In this document: piece after piece, positions 1-5,824 of the stretch
Layout: every line of letters starts with the position of its first letter
Numbering within the stretch: position 1 is the first letter of the stretch
NCBI GenBank assembly: GCA_030688705.1
Contig: JAUYJH010000091.1
Location: 1 to 5,900 of the forward strand
Length of the DNA stretch: 5,900 nt
Source of the DNA: Deltaproteobacteria bacterium
GTDB lineage: Bacteria > UBA10199 > SPLOWO2-01-44-7
Reading direction: 5' to 3'
The notes under the pieces: generated by a model
Seen by the model: the letters and a program-made list of their open reading frames with translations, nothing else
What the model was told of the DNA's origin: nothing
Database searches by the model: none
Program-made: the position numbers and the translations under genes

Positions 1-27
1 ATCCTTCGGCTACGCCTCAGGATGACA
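1..27. repeat. REP-like imperfect palindrome at the left edge
   Basis: Positions 1-23 form a hairpin: ATCCT (1-5) pairs with AGGAT (19-23) and GGC (8-10) pairs with GCC (14-16), around a TAC loop and a 2-nt internal mismatch. The words ATCCTTCG and CTCAGGATGACA resemble dispersed intergenic REP-like repeats seen in many bacterial genomes; that resemblance is from memory and was not searched. The element probably continues left of the window. It sits between genes and is not coding. It could serve as the terminator of an upstream gene or simply be a dispersed repeat. Confidence 0.5.
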
Positions 28-160
28 AACGTGAAATTTTTTATTTTCCACCACTCCCTAAATGACAGTGTAACCCGCTGATTTTAAACAAGGAAAAAAA
101 AAGTCAATTTTGGAGGCAACTTTTTTGGCGCCTTGACGAAGGTAGGAGCGATAGAATAAT

Positions 161-994
161 ATGACTATTCCAAATGTTTCCGGTTTTGTTTTGGGGACGA
201 CACTTCTCAATCAAGGTCCTGCCGCACTTGGCGAATTGGTTGCCACGCAGCCTGCGTTGCTTGATGATGCGGAAGAGGCAAGGTGTTTGTTGATGGCTGT
301 GGGAAGTATTGCAAGTCGTCTTACATTGGGTGACCTGCGTGAAATGAGAGTCGGTCGTTACGGTAATAAAGATTTTCATGGCAAGGTAAGACAGTTTGCT
401 TCTGATGTCCGAGATAGTGCCGCGCCGAAAGGGCCCCTCAAAGATATTTTGGAGGAGCTTTCAAAATTGTCCACGGACAGACTCGCCGCCATCACAGCCC
501 AAACCAGATCCGCCGGCCTTTCCCTTTTTGGCACAACCGCCACCGCCGTTGCAACTGCAAGAGAGAGATTGGGTGCGCCAGCACTGGCTGCAGATGCTTT
601 TGCGGATGTCGCTATCGACAGAGACTACTACGACCGTTATTTAGGAAAAGGAATTCCTCCTGCAGAAAAAGCGCGGGCCATGTATGATTTGATCATTTCG
701 GATGCGACGGTGAGTGCTGATGTTGACTTTGCCCTCCGTCTTCTGATTTGGGGAGCCACTGCTGAAAAATTGCCGAACCGCGTTTTTCTGCACTATTTGA
801 CTCTCCTTGCCCTGACAGAGCCGGAAATTTTTAAAGAGAGACATAAACAGGAAATTGAGAAGGCAAGGATGTCGACTTTAGAAGAAAGAAAAACGAGTTG
901 GATCAGTAACAAACTGGATGCCATCGAAAGGATATTGAGATTTCCTCCTGGCACCGTTCCGGCACATGATCATCCTTTTTCCGGCCACGAATAA
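161..994 (+). CDS. Hypothetical protein, helical and soluble, 277 aa
   Basis: I do not recognise this protein. Position 161 is the first possible ATG, because TAG closes the frame at 152-154. AGGAG at 144-148 is a ribosome site, but its 12-nt spacing is long. There is no signal peptide and no membrane segment. The chain reads as mainly alpha-helical: a hydrophobic N-terminal third (residues 8-55), a Lys/Asp-rich stretch (60-105), an Ala-rich stretch (108-150), an aromatic acidic patch around DRDYYDRY (153-160), and a charged, possibly coiled segment (219-260). The tail (263-277) is Pro/His-rich, with HDHP and GHE. From roughly base 480 codons shift from G/T-rich to C-rich (many GCC, ACC, TCC), which could reflect a mosaic origin. 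It is separated from hisS by 79 bp containing a tandem repeat, so it is probably not part of the synthetase operon. The continuous 277-codon frame with a ribosome site makes a real gene likely. No function can be assigned. Confidence 0.75.
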   Translation: MTIPNVSGFVLGTTLLNQGPAALGELVATQPALLDDAEEARCLLMAVGSIASRLTLGDLREMRVGRYGNKDFHGKVRQFASDVRDSAAPKGPLKDILEELSKLSTDRLAAITAQTRSAGLSLFGTTATAVATARERLGAPALAADAFADVAIDRDYYDRYLGKGIPPAEKARAMYDLIISDATVSADVDFALRLLIWGATAEKLPNRVFLHYLTLLALTEPEIFKERHKQEIEKARMSTLEERKTSWISNKLDAIERILRFPPGTVPAHDHPFSGHE

Positions 995-1001
995 ATTTTT
1001 T

Positions 1002-1022
1002 TGGTCCATGGTCCATGGTCCA
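1002..1022. repeat. Heptanucleotide tandem repeat, TGGTCCA x3
   Basis: Three exact head-to-tail copies of TGGTCCA occupy 1002-1022, between the stop of the 277-aa gene and the hisS promoter. The unit is an odd-length palindrome (TGG, central base, CCA), so each junction creates CCATGG. The array is followed by AAATTCCAT, which resembles the unit of the AT-rich repeat at 4070-4191. The array lies outside any gene. Confidence 0.85.
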
Positions 1023-1036
1023 AATTCCATCCCCAT

Positions 1037-1066
1037 TTGACACCCTTTTCCCCCTCTGTTACTTAT
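1037..1066 (+). promoter_or_regulatory. Possible sigma-70-type promoter of hisS-aspS, perhaps leaderless
   Basis: A perfect -35 hexamer, TTGACA, lies at 1037-1042. Some 17-18 nt later comes TACTTAT (1060-1066), a poor -10 element. Transcription would start about 1072-1074, essentially on the hisS ATG at 1074. The sequence before that ATG (ATCCGCGCG) has no Shine-Dalgarno motif, which fits a leaderless message. The -35 match is seen directly; the -10 and the leaderless reading are inference. Confidence 0.4.
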
Positions 1067-1073
1067 CCGCGCG

Positions 1074-2315
1074 ATGAAAATCACCGCCATCAAAGGCATG
1101 AGCGATGTTTTGCCACCCGATTCTTTTTTGTGGAGAGAAATCGAAGAAAGGGCGCGGAAAATTTTTGACACGTATGGTTTTGAAGAAATCCGAACCCCCA
1201 TTGTGGAACCGACCGAACTTTTTGTCAGAAGCGTCGGCGAAACCTCCGCCATTGTCGAAAAAGAGATGTACACCTTTGAAGACAAAAAGGGGCTCTCGCT
1301 CACCTTGCGCCCCGAAGGGACCGCCCCCGTTGTCCGAGCTTACATTGAAAACGCGATGCACGCCAAAGACCCCATTGCCAAACTCTACTATTTTGGGCCG
1401 ATGTTTCGCTATGAACAGCCGCAAAAGGGGCGCTCACGCCAGTTTTTTCAGATCGGGGCTGAATTGCTCGGGGCGGAGTCGTCTCTGGCCGATGCCGAAA
1501 TGCTGATTTTGCTCCACCGGCTTTTTCAAGGTTTTGGCATTTTGGATGTCCGTTTTGAAATCAATTCTTTGGGATGCAAAACCTGCCGGCCGAAATATTT
1601 GGAAGCCATTCATCAATTTTTGAAGGGGAAAGAAAAAAAGTTTTGCGACGATTGCCAAAAACGAAGCAAAAAAAATCCGCTTCGCATTCTCGATTGCAAA
1701 AAAGAGGGGTGCCGCGCGCTTACCGAGACAGCGCCGACAATCGGCGATTATTGGTGCGAGGCTTGCGCCCAACATTATCGCGAAGTCCGCGGGCTTTTGC
1801 TGGCGGGCCATGTGAAGTTCAAAGAAAATCCCCGCATTGTCCGGGGGCTCGATTATTACTGCCGCACCGCTTTTGAAGTTTTGTGCGATCGACTCGGGGC
1901 CCAAAACGCCGTGGCGGCGGGGGGGCGCTTTGACGGCCTCGTTAAAGATTTGGGGGGACCCGATGTTCCCGGCATCGGTTTCGCCATCGGGATGGAGAGA
2001 CTCGTGCTACTCATGGAACCAGGTACCAGGTACCAGGTACCAGGTACTTCCATATTTTTCGCACTTTTGGGCAATGAGGCCCAACAAGCCGCCCTCTCCA
2101 TCATGGAAGAACTGCGCGCCAAGGATCATTGCGTTGTCTCGGCCTATGGAGGCTCGCTTAAAAGCCAGATGCGCCGGGCCGACAAATTGGGGGTCCAGCG
2201 GGTGGTGATACTCGGCGAAAATGAGATGCAAAAAGGGATTGCCATCGTTAAGGATATGAAAGAGGGGACACAAAAGGAAATTTTGATGGGAAGGCTGGTG
2301 GAGGAATTGGGATGA
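1074..2315 (+). CDS. hisS: Histidine--tRNA ligase (HisRS)
   Basis: Class II cytoplasmic aminoacyl-tRNA synthetase that activates histidine with ATP and charges tRNA(His). The 413 aa match the usual bacterial length. Visible in order: N-terminal GMSDVLPPDS (8-17); TLRPEGTAPVVRAY (77-90); motif 2, FGPMFRYEQPQKGRSRQF (107-124); an insertion domain (about 165-245); the histidine-specific RGLDYY (257-262); AAGGRFDGLV (281-290); motif 3, GFAIGMERLVLL (302-313); and an anticodon-binding domain from about 327. The insertion domain holds four cysteine pairs (C168/C171, C191/C194, C208/C213, C228/C231), which look like metal ligands; I recall similar Cys-rich versions in delta-proteobacteria. Residues 316-326 are encoded by a 7-bp tandem repeat and fall in the linker between the two domains, where length variation should be tolerated. 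The start agrees with family N-termini; TGA closes the frame at 1038-1040 and no earlier ATG exists. No Shine-Dalgarno is visible. It overlaps aspS by 4 bp. Confidence 0.97.
   Translation: MKITAIKGMSDVLPPDSFLWREIEERARKIFDTYGFEEIRTPIVEPTELFVRSVGETSAIVEKEMYTFEDKKGLSLTLRPEGTAPVVRAYIENAMHAKDPIAKLYYFGPMFRYEQPQKGRSRQFFQIGAELLGAESSLADAEMLILLHRLFQGFGILDVRFEINSLGCKTCRPKYLEAIHQFLKGKEKKFCDDCQKRSKKNPLRILDCKKEGCRALTETAPTIGDYWCEACAQHYREVRGLLLAGHVKFKENPRIVRGLDYYCRTAFEVLCDRLGAQNAVAAGGRFDGLVKDLGGPDVPGIGFAIGMERLVLLMEPGTRYQVPGTSIFFALLGNEAQQAALSIMEELRAKDHCVVSAYGGSLKSQMRRADKLGVQRVVILGENEMQKGIAIVKDMKEGTQKEILMGRLVEELG
2018..2047. repeat. In-frame heptanucleotide tandem repeat inside hisS, ACCAGGT x4.3
   Basis: Four exact copies of ACCAGGT (2018-2024, 2025-2031, 2032-2038, 2039-2045) plus two further bases lie within the hisS coding sequence. 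The unit is an odd palindrome (ACC, A, GGT), and its junctions give GGTACC. Because 7 is not a multiple of 3, the array is read in all three phases and yields EPGTRYQVPGT. It follows motif 3 directly and precedes the anticodon-binding domain, so it forms the interdomain linker. Gaining or losing a single unit would break hisS; only steps of three units keep the frame. Confidence 0.9.
2300..2304 (+). promoter_or_regulatory. Ribosome binding site of aspS, inside hisS
   Basis: GGAGG at 2300-2304 lies 7 nt before the aspS ATG at 2312, within the last codons of hisS. It fixes the aspS start, and with the ATGA overlap it indicates translational coupling of the two synthetases. Confidence 0.8.
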
Positions 2316-4078
2316 AACGAACGCACACCTGCGGCGAATTGACCGCAAAGAATAACGGAAAAAAAGTGACCCTCATGGGCTGGTGCGATGTCCGCCGCGA
2401 TCATGGGGGGCTGATTTTTGTCGATCTGCGGGATCGCTTTGGCAAAACCCAGATTGTTTTTGATCCGCAGATTTCTCCCGAAACACAGCCCTTCGCCAAA
2501 GAGATCCGTTCGGAATATGTTTTGGCCATTGAAGGAAAAGTCCGCAAACGCCCCAAGGGGATGGAGAATAAAAAAATCGCGACAGGTGATATTGAAGTGG
2601 CTGTCTTGAAGTGTTCTATTTTAAACCGTTCGCCGGCTCCTCCTTTTGAAATTTCGGATACAACCGATGCCGCCGAGGAGATTCGCCTCAAATATCGCTT
2701 CCTCGATCTGCGGCGCCCCATGATGCAGTGCTATATGCTTTTGCGCCATGCGGCCGCACAAGCGACGCGCCGTTATCTTTCCGATCACGGTTTTATCGAA
2801 GTGGAAACTCCGATGCTGACTCGTTCTACACCCGAGGGGGCAAGAGATTATCTGGTTCCCTCACGCGTGCATGATGGGAGATTTTATGCCCTGCCGCAAT
2901 CGCCGCAGTTGTTCAAACAGTTGCTTATGGTCTCTGGCTTCGATAAATATTTTCAGATCGTTAAATGCTTTCGCGATGAAGATTTGCGGGCCGACCGCCA
3001 ACCGGAATTTACGCAGATCGATATTGAATCTTCGTTCGTTACGCGCGACGATGTTTTAGAAATGGTGGAAGGGTTGATGGGACATATTTTCAAAGAGGTC
3101 TTGGGGCAAAAACTCCCTAAAACTTTTGATCGGATCGGTTTTTATGAGGCGATGAATGATTACGGTTCCGACAAGCCCGACCGCCGCATTTCGTGGAAGC
3201 TGGAAGATTGTTCCGATATTTTTAAAAATTCTAATTTCAAGATTTTCGCCCAAGCGGTTGCCGACAAAAAAGTGATCAAGGCGCTTAAAGTGACCCCCGC
3301 GGAAACGCTCTCCAGAAAAGACTTTGAGGCTTTGGAGCAAGAGGCCAAGGGGATGGGGGCCAAAGGTCTTGGATGGGCCAAGCTGACCAAAGAGGGCTGG
3401 CAGTCCCCCATTGCCAAGAATTTTTCGGAAGAAGAAAAACAGGCGCTCATCAAAAAACTGAAATTAAAAGAGGGGGATGCCGTTTTGTTTGCGGCCGAGG
3501 ACTGGGCTTTAGCCTGTCAGGTGCTGGGGTCCTTGCGCGTTTCTCTCGCAAAAAAACTCGGCATTGTCGATGAATCAAAGACCGATATTTTTTGGGTCCT
3601 CGATTTTCCTCTTTTTGAATACAGTCCTCTGGAAAAACGCTACGTCAGCGTCCATCATCCCTTTACCTCTCCCCATCTGGAAGATGTTCCGCTGATGACG
3701 AGCGATCCCTCCAAGGTCCGTTCCTTAGGGTATGATCTGGTGTTGAACGGCTATGAAATCGGCGGCGGGTCGATCCGTATCCATGACAGGGGCCTGCAAC
3801 AACAGGTTTTTGAAATTTTGAATGTCTCTTCTGTTGAAGCGGAACGGCGTTTTGGCTTTTTACTTTCCGCGCTGGAGTATGGCGCCCCCCCGCACGGCGG
3901 TATTGCATTGGGGTTTGACCGTCTGATAATGCTTTTGGCCGGGTGTACTTCGATTCGCGATGTGATTGCTTTTCCTAAAACGACATCGGCCACCTGTCTG
4001 ATGACACAAGCCCCATCGGATGTCGATGCAGAGCAACTCAAGGAACTGCATATAAAAATTCTAAGCACTAAATCCTAA
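2312..4078 (+). CDS. aspS: Aspartate--tRNA ligase, probably non-discriminating (Asp/Asn)
   Basis: Class IIb synthetase that charges tRNA(Asp) with aspartate; 588 aa, the usual bacterial length. Visible in order: N-terminal OB-fold anticodon domain (about 1-105, with RTHTCGEL and DLRDRFG); motif 1 region, GFIEVETPMLTRSTPEGARD (160-179); PQSPQLFKQLLM (195-206); motif 2, FRDEDLRADRQPEFTQID (220-237); the bacterial GAD insertion (about 290-415); GYEIGGGSIRIHD (480-492); and motif 3, GGIALGFDRL (529-538). In the OB fold, RRDHGG puts His at position 31, and RPKG puts Gly at 83. Discriminating enzymes such as E. coli's have Leu at the position of H31, while dual-specificity enzymes such as that of Pseudomonas aeruginosa have His there. 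I therefore infer that it also makes Asp-tRNA(Asn) for a GatCAB amidotransferase, not seen here. ATG overlaps the hisS stop as ATGA, with GGAGG 7 nt upstream. The last codons and stop lie inside a long inverted repeat. Confidence 0.97.
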   Translation: MKRTHTCGELTAKNNGKKVTLMGWCDVRRDHGGLIFVDLRDRFGKTQIVFDPQISPETQPFAKEIRSEYVLAIEGKVRKRPKGMENKKIATGDIEVAVLKCSILNRSPAPPFEISDTTDAAEEIRLKYRFLDLRRPMMQCYMLLRHAAAQATRRYLSDHGFIEVETPMLTRSTPEGARDYLVPSRVHDGRFYALPQSPQLFKQLLMVSGFDKYFQIVKCFRDEDLRADRQPEFTQIDIESSFVTRDDVLEMVEGLMGHIFKEVLGQKLPKTFDRIGFYEAMNDYGSDKPDRRISWKLEDCSDIFKNSNFKIFAQAVADKKVIKALKVTPAETLSRKDFEALEQEAKGMGAKGLGWAKLTKEGWQSPIAKNFSEEEKQALIKKLKLKEGDAVLFAAEDWALACQVLGSLRVSLAKKLGIVDESKTDIFWVLDFPLFEYSPLEKRYVSVHHPFTSPHLEDVPLMTSDPSKVRSLGYDLVLNGYEIGGGSIRIHDRGLQQQVFEILNVSSVEAERRFGFLLSALEYGAPPHGGIALGFDRLIMLLAGCTSIRDVIAFPKTTSATCLMTQAPSDVDAEQLKELHIKILSTKS

Positions 4079-4191
4079 ACTCTAAACAAATTCTAAATTC
4101 CAAATTACAATGCTTCAAACCGCCGTGTTTGAAATTTGGAAATTTGGAATTTGTGATTTGTTTGGGATTTCGAATTTAGTATTTAGGATTT
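4070..4191. repeat. Long AT-rich inverted repeat between convergent genes, roughly 7-bp periodic; possible two-way terminator
   Basis: The left arm (4070-4120) and right arm (4127-4191) are reverse complements around a 6-nt loop, CGCCGT (4121-4126). Strong blocks are AAATCCTAAA (left end) against TTTAGGATTT (right end), AAATTCCAAATT (4096-4107) against AATTTGGAATTT (4140-4151), and TTCAAAC (4114-4120) against GTTTGAA (4127-4133). The right arm is longer by about 14 nt, two 7-nt units, and words such as AATTTGG, GATTTGT and AATTTAG recur at near 7-nt steps. The repeat starts 6 bp before the aspS stop and ends in the stop codon of the minus-strand gene. As RNA it would fold into a long, mostly A-U hairpin from either strand. 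Terminator function is inference; a dispersed repeat is equally possible. Confidence 0.75.
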
Positions 4192-4706
4192 TACTCAATA
4201 GTGTACTGTTTGTTTTCCAGTGCGGAGAGAATATCTTCCTGGACAATTTTATAGGTCTCTTTCAAAAGCCGGCCTGTGTGTTCCATCCGTTTGACAAATT
4301 TTTCTCCGTCAAGGCCCGCCAGATTGATTTTTTCACGGGCGACCATCTGGCTTTGATGATCTCCTTTGTCAATTTTTCTCCCCGATCCGGTCGGGTCTTT
4401 CAGATGAATCGTCAAATCGCGCATGATGACACAGCCCTTGAGATTGTCATGAATTTGTCTGGAAGAGGGGTGCGGGGCGATATTATTTTTGGTGACGAAA
4501 AGATGATGGATGGCCCCGTTGATTTCCAGCGGGCGCGCCGGTTTTCCGTTGCGGATCAATTTTTCAGCCGGGCCGATGATGATTTGATAATGACCGTAAG
4601 AAGCATGCACATTAAACACATGGACCTCATTGGGGGGGAGATCGGGCGATAATCGGACCCGTTCCATCAATTTTTCTAAAAAAGAGAACATGTCCCGGTG
4701 TTTCAT
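4191..4706 (-). CDS. Hypothetical protein, 171 aa, under an apparent sigma-54 promoter
   Basis: I do not recognise this protein. The start at 4706 (MKHRDMFSFL) is chosen because AGGAGG lies at 4711-4716, 4 nt upstream. The frame stays open to 5084, but that extension runs across the promoter and hemW and has no support. It has no signal peptide or membrane span. Residues 1-20 form a charged amphipathic helix; 25-75 read as beta-like, with VHVFNVHASYGHYQIIIGP, then a turn (NGKPARPLEINGAIHHL); 95-110 contain IMRDLTIHLKDP; and 125-171 form a highly charged helical tail ending NKQYTIE. It is His-rich in the middle. The protein is likely cytoplasmic and may bind a partner through its helical tail, but no catalytic motif is evident. 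It is a single-gene unit, convergent with aspS and divergent from hemW. The promoter implies expression only when an enhancer-binding activator is active. Confidence that it is a gene is good; its function is unknown. Confidence 0.8.
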   Translation of the reverse strand: MKHRDMFSFLEKLMERVRLSPDLPPNEVHVFNVHASYGHYQIIIGPAEKLIRNGKPARPLEINGAIHHLFVTKNNIAPHPSSRQIHDNLKGCVIMRDLTIHLKDPTGSGRKIDKGDHQSQMVAREKINLAGLDGEKFVKRMEHTGRLLKETYKIVQEDILSALENKQYTIE

Positions 4707-4710
4707 AAGC

Positions 4711-4716
4711 CCTCCT
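4711..4716 (-). promoter_or_regulatory. Ribosome binding site of the 171-aa gene
   Basis: On the minus strand AGGAGG (followed by a further G) precedes ATG by 4 nt. It is the strongest Shine-Dalgarno in the window, and it selects 4706 as the start over the longer open frame and over the internal Met at 4691. Confidence 0.8.
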
Positions 4717-4741
4717 AAAGTGTGCAACCGCTTTACAATTG

Positions 4742-4757
4742 TGCAATCAGAATGCCA
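4742..4757 (-). promoter_or_regulatory. Sigma-54 (RpoN) promoter
   Basis: The minus strand reads TGGCATTCTGATTGCA. Against the sigma-54 consensus TGGCACG-N4-TTGCW it has TGGCA and TTGCA intact, the exact 4-nt gap, and GG and GC elements 10 bp apart. Taking GG as -25/-24 (4756-4755) and GC as -13/-12 (4744-4743), transcription would start near 4731, giving a leader of about 25 nt that includes the AGGAGG site. Only the two variable bases after TGGCA depart from consensus. The distance to the gene is right, which supports a real site over a chance match. Confidence 0.7.
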
Positions 4758-4767
4758 GACGACTCTT

Positions 4768-4785
4768 GTTATGCGAACATATAAC
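4768..4785. promoter_or_regulatory. Imperfect palindrome upstream of the sigma-54 promoter
   Basis: On the minus strand GTTATATGTTCGCATAAC has GTTAT/ATAAC ends and an 8-nt centre, with 6 of 8 positions symmetric per half. It ends about 10 bp upstream of the -24 element and overlaps the IHF-like site by 4 bp. It could be an operator or chance symmetry in AT-rich DNA. Confidence 0.3.
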
Positions 4786-4794
4786 CCATTGATT
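4782..4794 (-). promoter_or_regulatory. IHF-consensus site
   Basis: The minus strand reads AATCAATGGGTTA, a full match to the IHF consensus WATCAA-N4-TTR. It lies at about -51 to -63 from the predicted start, where IHF bends DNA to bring an enhancer-bound activator to sigma-54 polymerase. An A/T-rich stretch (4793-4824) flanks it upstream, as is common for IHF sites. The match is seen; binding is inferred. Confidence 0.5.
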
Positions 4795-4838
4795 TTTATA
4801 TGGTATTTTTTGTGTTTACAAAATAGATGTGGAAAAAT

Positions 4839-4874
4839 GTCAAAAAACGGATACCCATCCGCCACGGCTTTGAC
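4839..4874. promoter_or_regulatory. Inverted repeat, candidate upstream activator site
   Basis: GTCAAA (4839-4844) pairs with TTTGAC (4869-4874), and an inner hairpin CGGAT-ACCC-ATCCG runs from 4848 to 4861. Counted from the predicted sigma-54 start at 4731 it lies at about -108 to -143, the usual range for activator binding. It also abuts the hemW start at 4877, so it could act on hemW instead, or be a remnant of a REP-like repeat, since its minus-strand word CTTCGTCAA-like sequence recalls such elements. Confidence 0.3.
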
Positions 4875-4876
4875 GA

Positions 4877-5824
4877 ATGACCCTTTCTCTATATATTCAT
4901 GTTCCCTACTGCCTTGAGAAGTGCCCCTATTGCGACTTCCATTCCATAGCAACGCCAAAAAGGGAGATTGCCCACGCAGAATATGCCGATTTGTTGGTAA
5001 GCCAACTGCGTGCGGAAGTGGGGAGATTGGGATTGGATCAAAGGCCGCTCCTTTCTGTTTTCTTCGGCGGGGGAACGCCGTCACTCATGAATGAAAAATT
5101 TTTTGAAACGGTGCTCCGGGCTGTTGCAAAAGAATTTTCTATTGCCAAAGATATTGAGATCACAGTCGAAACAAATCCGGCAACCGCCTCAAAAGAAAAT
5201 TTCAGAAACTGGCTTCATCTTGGCATCAATCGCGTCTCTTTCGGCGTTCAATCTTTTCAGGACCCGTTTTTGAAAAAACTGGGGCGCAATCATTCGGCAG
5301 AAGAGGCCATCCTTGCCATTCAATCGGCCAAAGAGGCCGGATTTCAAAACGCGAGCTGCGATCTGATTTTCGGCATCGAGGGGCAAACACTAAAATGTCT
5401 CGAAAAGGATTTGGGCCTAGCGTACTCGATGGGCCTTCCTCACCTCTCCGCATACCAACTAACGGTAGAGCCGGGAACACCCTTGGCCAGCTGGGTCGCC
5501 GCAAAAAAATTCTTTCAGCCGGAAGAAGAAATTTTGGTCCAAATGCATCAATTAACGGCCGACACTTTTGGATCACGCGGTTTAAAGCGCTACGAAATTT
5601 CCAATTATGCCCTCCCCGGTTTTGAATCGCGCCACAATCTTCAATATTGGCGATATGGCGAATATTTGGGGCTCGGTTCCGGGGCGGTCTCTTGCGTCGG
5701 CGGCAAAAGGTGGCGGACGACCCGCAAATTGAAGGAGTATTTCGCGAAAAATTTTCAACAGGAAGAGAACTCCAAAACCGAACATTCTCACAAACCTTTT
5801 GAGCCTCTGTATACTCTTCGATAA
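4877..5824 (+). pseudogene. hemW: HemW-like radical-SAM heme chaperone, C-terminus missing
   Basis: Radical-SAM protein of the HemW family (often annotated as oxygen-independent coproporphyrinogen oxidase-like); HemW binds heme and a 4Fe-4S cluster and delivers heme to target proteins. The cluster motif is C12-x3-C16-x2-C19 followed by DF, without the further Cys of true HemN. Other family motifs: FFGGGTPSLM (62-71), ETNP (98-101), GINRVSFGVQSFQD (116-129), DLIFGIEGQT (162-171), SAYQLTVEPGTPL (191-203), RYEISNYALPGFESRHNLQYW (238-258) and YLGLGSGAVS (263-272). Similarity stops near residue 297; the last 18 residues (NSKTEH...) look foreign. At 315 aa it lacks about 60-70 residues, including the C-terminal domain with its expected LGLR-type motif. 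None of the six frames to the window end restores that domain, so this is not a simple frameshift. The radical-SAM core is intact, so residual activity cannot be excluded. ATG 4877 is the only available start (TGA at 4871-4873) and has no Shine-Dalgarno. Confidence 0.8.

Noticed and set aside
133..157. TTGACG and TAGAAT as a promoter for the 277-aa gene
   Set aside because: The spacer is only 13 nt, too short for sigma-70, and the alternative TTGGCG at 125-130 gives 21 nt.
994..1002. T-run after the 277-aa gene as an intrinsic terminator
   Set aside because: No convincing GC-rich stem precedes it, and the TGGTCCA array after it folds poorly.
1002..1022. Heptamer arrays as a CRISPR array
   Set aside because: The units are 7 bp and directly adjacent, with no spacers.
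1434..1904. 156-codon minus-strand open frame
   Set aside because: It is antisense to the conserved motif-bearing part of hisS; the plus-strand protein is unambiguous.
4110..4652. 180-codon open frame on the plus strand
   Set aside because: It is antisense to the 171-aa gene, begins inside the inverted repeat and has no ribosome site.
4795..4824. TTTATA-18-CAAAAT as a sigma-70 promoter for hemW
   Set aside because: Each hexamer matches only 4 of 6 positions within AT-rich DNA, so chance is likely.
4707..5084. N-terminal extension of the 171-aa minus-strand gene to a start at 5084
   Set aside because: The extension is antisense to the conserved hemW start region and crosses the sigma-54 promoter; AGGAGG at 4711-4716 marks the internal start at 4706.
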